From: Muribaculaceae bacterium
Lineage (GTDB): Bacteria; Bacteroidota; Bacteroidia; Bacteroidales; Muribaculaceae
NCBI GenBank assembly: GCA_022484565.1
Contig: JAKVKZ010000015.1
Span: forward strand, 1-52,224
Direction of reading: 5' to 3'
Length of the DNA: 52,224 nt
The position numbers were made by a program, and so were the translations under genes. This document shows, piece after piece, positions 51,680 to 52,224 of the stretch (positions are counted from its first letter, which is position 1; each line of letters starts with the position of its first letter). A model generated the notes under the pieces. The model had not been told where the DNA came from. It searched no databases and saw nothing but the letters and a program-made list of their open reading frames with translations.

Positions 51680-52127
51680 AGACTTTGATTAATTATTTGT
51701 TTAAGTTTATGTTGTGCTGACAATTCTCACAGATAACTGATTTTTCTACGGAATCATCCTTTAATCTCAGAGGTATTTTAATGCGATTACTTTAACAATG
51801 CGTTAATATTAAATCATCAATCCTAATGTGTGTTATAATTACAATAGGTTTCACTGGACTTGCATGGGATTTTGCATAGTCTATACTAACATAAGTATTA
51901 AAGTTTAGCTATTACAATATCAAAGAGGCAAATACGGTTGCAAAATTATTGCTTTATTTATTCGTATATTTGTCGCATACTAACAAATATTTGTCGTATA
52001 TTTGCTTTAATGTCACTTTTTTACTTTTCTGAATTTTCCTCACAGTTCAAACAAATATGTAATTTTCCCCCCCGAAGTATTAATTAAAGTGTCCCAGTTT
52101 TTCCCGTTTTCGTGATAAATCCGTCTT
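51680..52127. other. 448-bp intergenic region left of the window edge
   Basis: Contains TAATTTTG on the minus strand (51948-51941), a possible promoter for the amylase gene with a leader of about 250 nt, and two TATATTTG elements on the plus strand (51965-51972 and 51997-52004), each the end of a repeated TCGTATATTTG. A palindrome ACAAATATTTGT lies at 51983-51994. No gene is seen. Confidence 0.4.
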
Positions 52128-52224
52128 TCACCATATTATTTTAGCCCCACGTTCCTTGAAATATTGAAAGCCGGCAAAAAATCCATCATCAGTGTGTTTC
52201 ACCAAAATTGCATAGCATTCCACA
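52128..52224 (-). CDS. possible C-terminal end of a gene, cut by window edge
   Basis: The frame is open from the window end for 31 codons to a TGA at 52128-52130. It reads ...CYAILVKHTDDGFFAGF and ...ERGAKIIW. Composition looks protein-like, but 31 open codons alone are weak evidence, and the family is not recognised. Confidence 0.3.
   Translation of the reverse strand, partial: VECYAILVKHTDDGFFAGFQYFKERGAKIIW

Overview
The window looks like the chromosome of a Bacteroidales bacterium, probably close to Muribaculaceae or Prevotellaceae; that placement is inferred. The evidence is the repeated Bacteroidota -7 promoter element TAnnTTTG upstream of genes, several secreted proteins ending in the same C-terminal sorting-type domain, GIN-domain (DUF2807) proteins, a DUF4143 ATPase, and Bacteroidota-type lpxH and sufT genes. 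No rRNA, tRNA or CRISPR array was seen.

Layout. 1-480: the 3' end of an IS256-like transposase gene. 490-2632: exodeoxyribonuclease VII (xseA-xseB) and a small membrane protein. 2768-3082: remnant of a secreted protein. 3186-7533: lpxB, a tyrosine phosphatase and a GH20 hexosaminidase. 7574-17843: an AT-rich accessory island carrying a 1040-residue protein and a 2021-residue DEAH helicase with DUF1998, arranged like a type III Druantia defence system, followed by a separately promoted protein made of two tandem copies of one domain. 18001-24547: housekeeping genes (rpiB, folB, a MATE exporter, sufT-like, lpxH-like), a beta-helix lipoprotein and a RepA-like ATPase. 24781-24884: a promoter-plus-terminator unit with no gene, a candidate small RNA. 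24955-28643: a secreted protein, a DUF4143 ATPase preceded by three 33-bp-spaced repeats, and upstream of it a 111-residue membrane protein preceded by four very small ORFs, three of them copies of each other. 28703-31490: ispD-recG. 31524-34720: a second, orphan 33-bp-spaced repeat triple, then a membrane-tethered winged-helix regulator and an outer-membrane barrel protein. 34900-37378: two GIN-domain proteins and a small hypothetical gene. 37408-41889: tandem paralogues with membrane helices, two Rossmann folds and an RyR-like C-terminus. 41996-51679: a secreted starch/glucan group (large carbohydrate-binding-like protein, orphan response regulator, esterase with CBM20-like module, sorting-domain protein, GH13 amylase with two CBM26-like modules).

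How the parts work together. The house-keeping genes serve lipid A (lpxB, lpxH-like), isoprenoids (ispD), folate (folB), pentose phosphates (rpiB), Fe-S assembly and DNA repair (xseAB, recG). The accessory parts are the Druantia-like island, the DUF4143/small-ORF segment and the RyR pair. The secreted proteins at the right end probably act on extracellular alpha-glucans, but there is no SusC/SusD pair in the window. The best candidates for undescribed biology are the small-ORF array at 28188-28643, the two 33-bp-period repeat triples, the tandem RyR-like membrane proteins, the candidate small RNA and the duplicated-domain protein beside the helicase.
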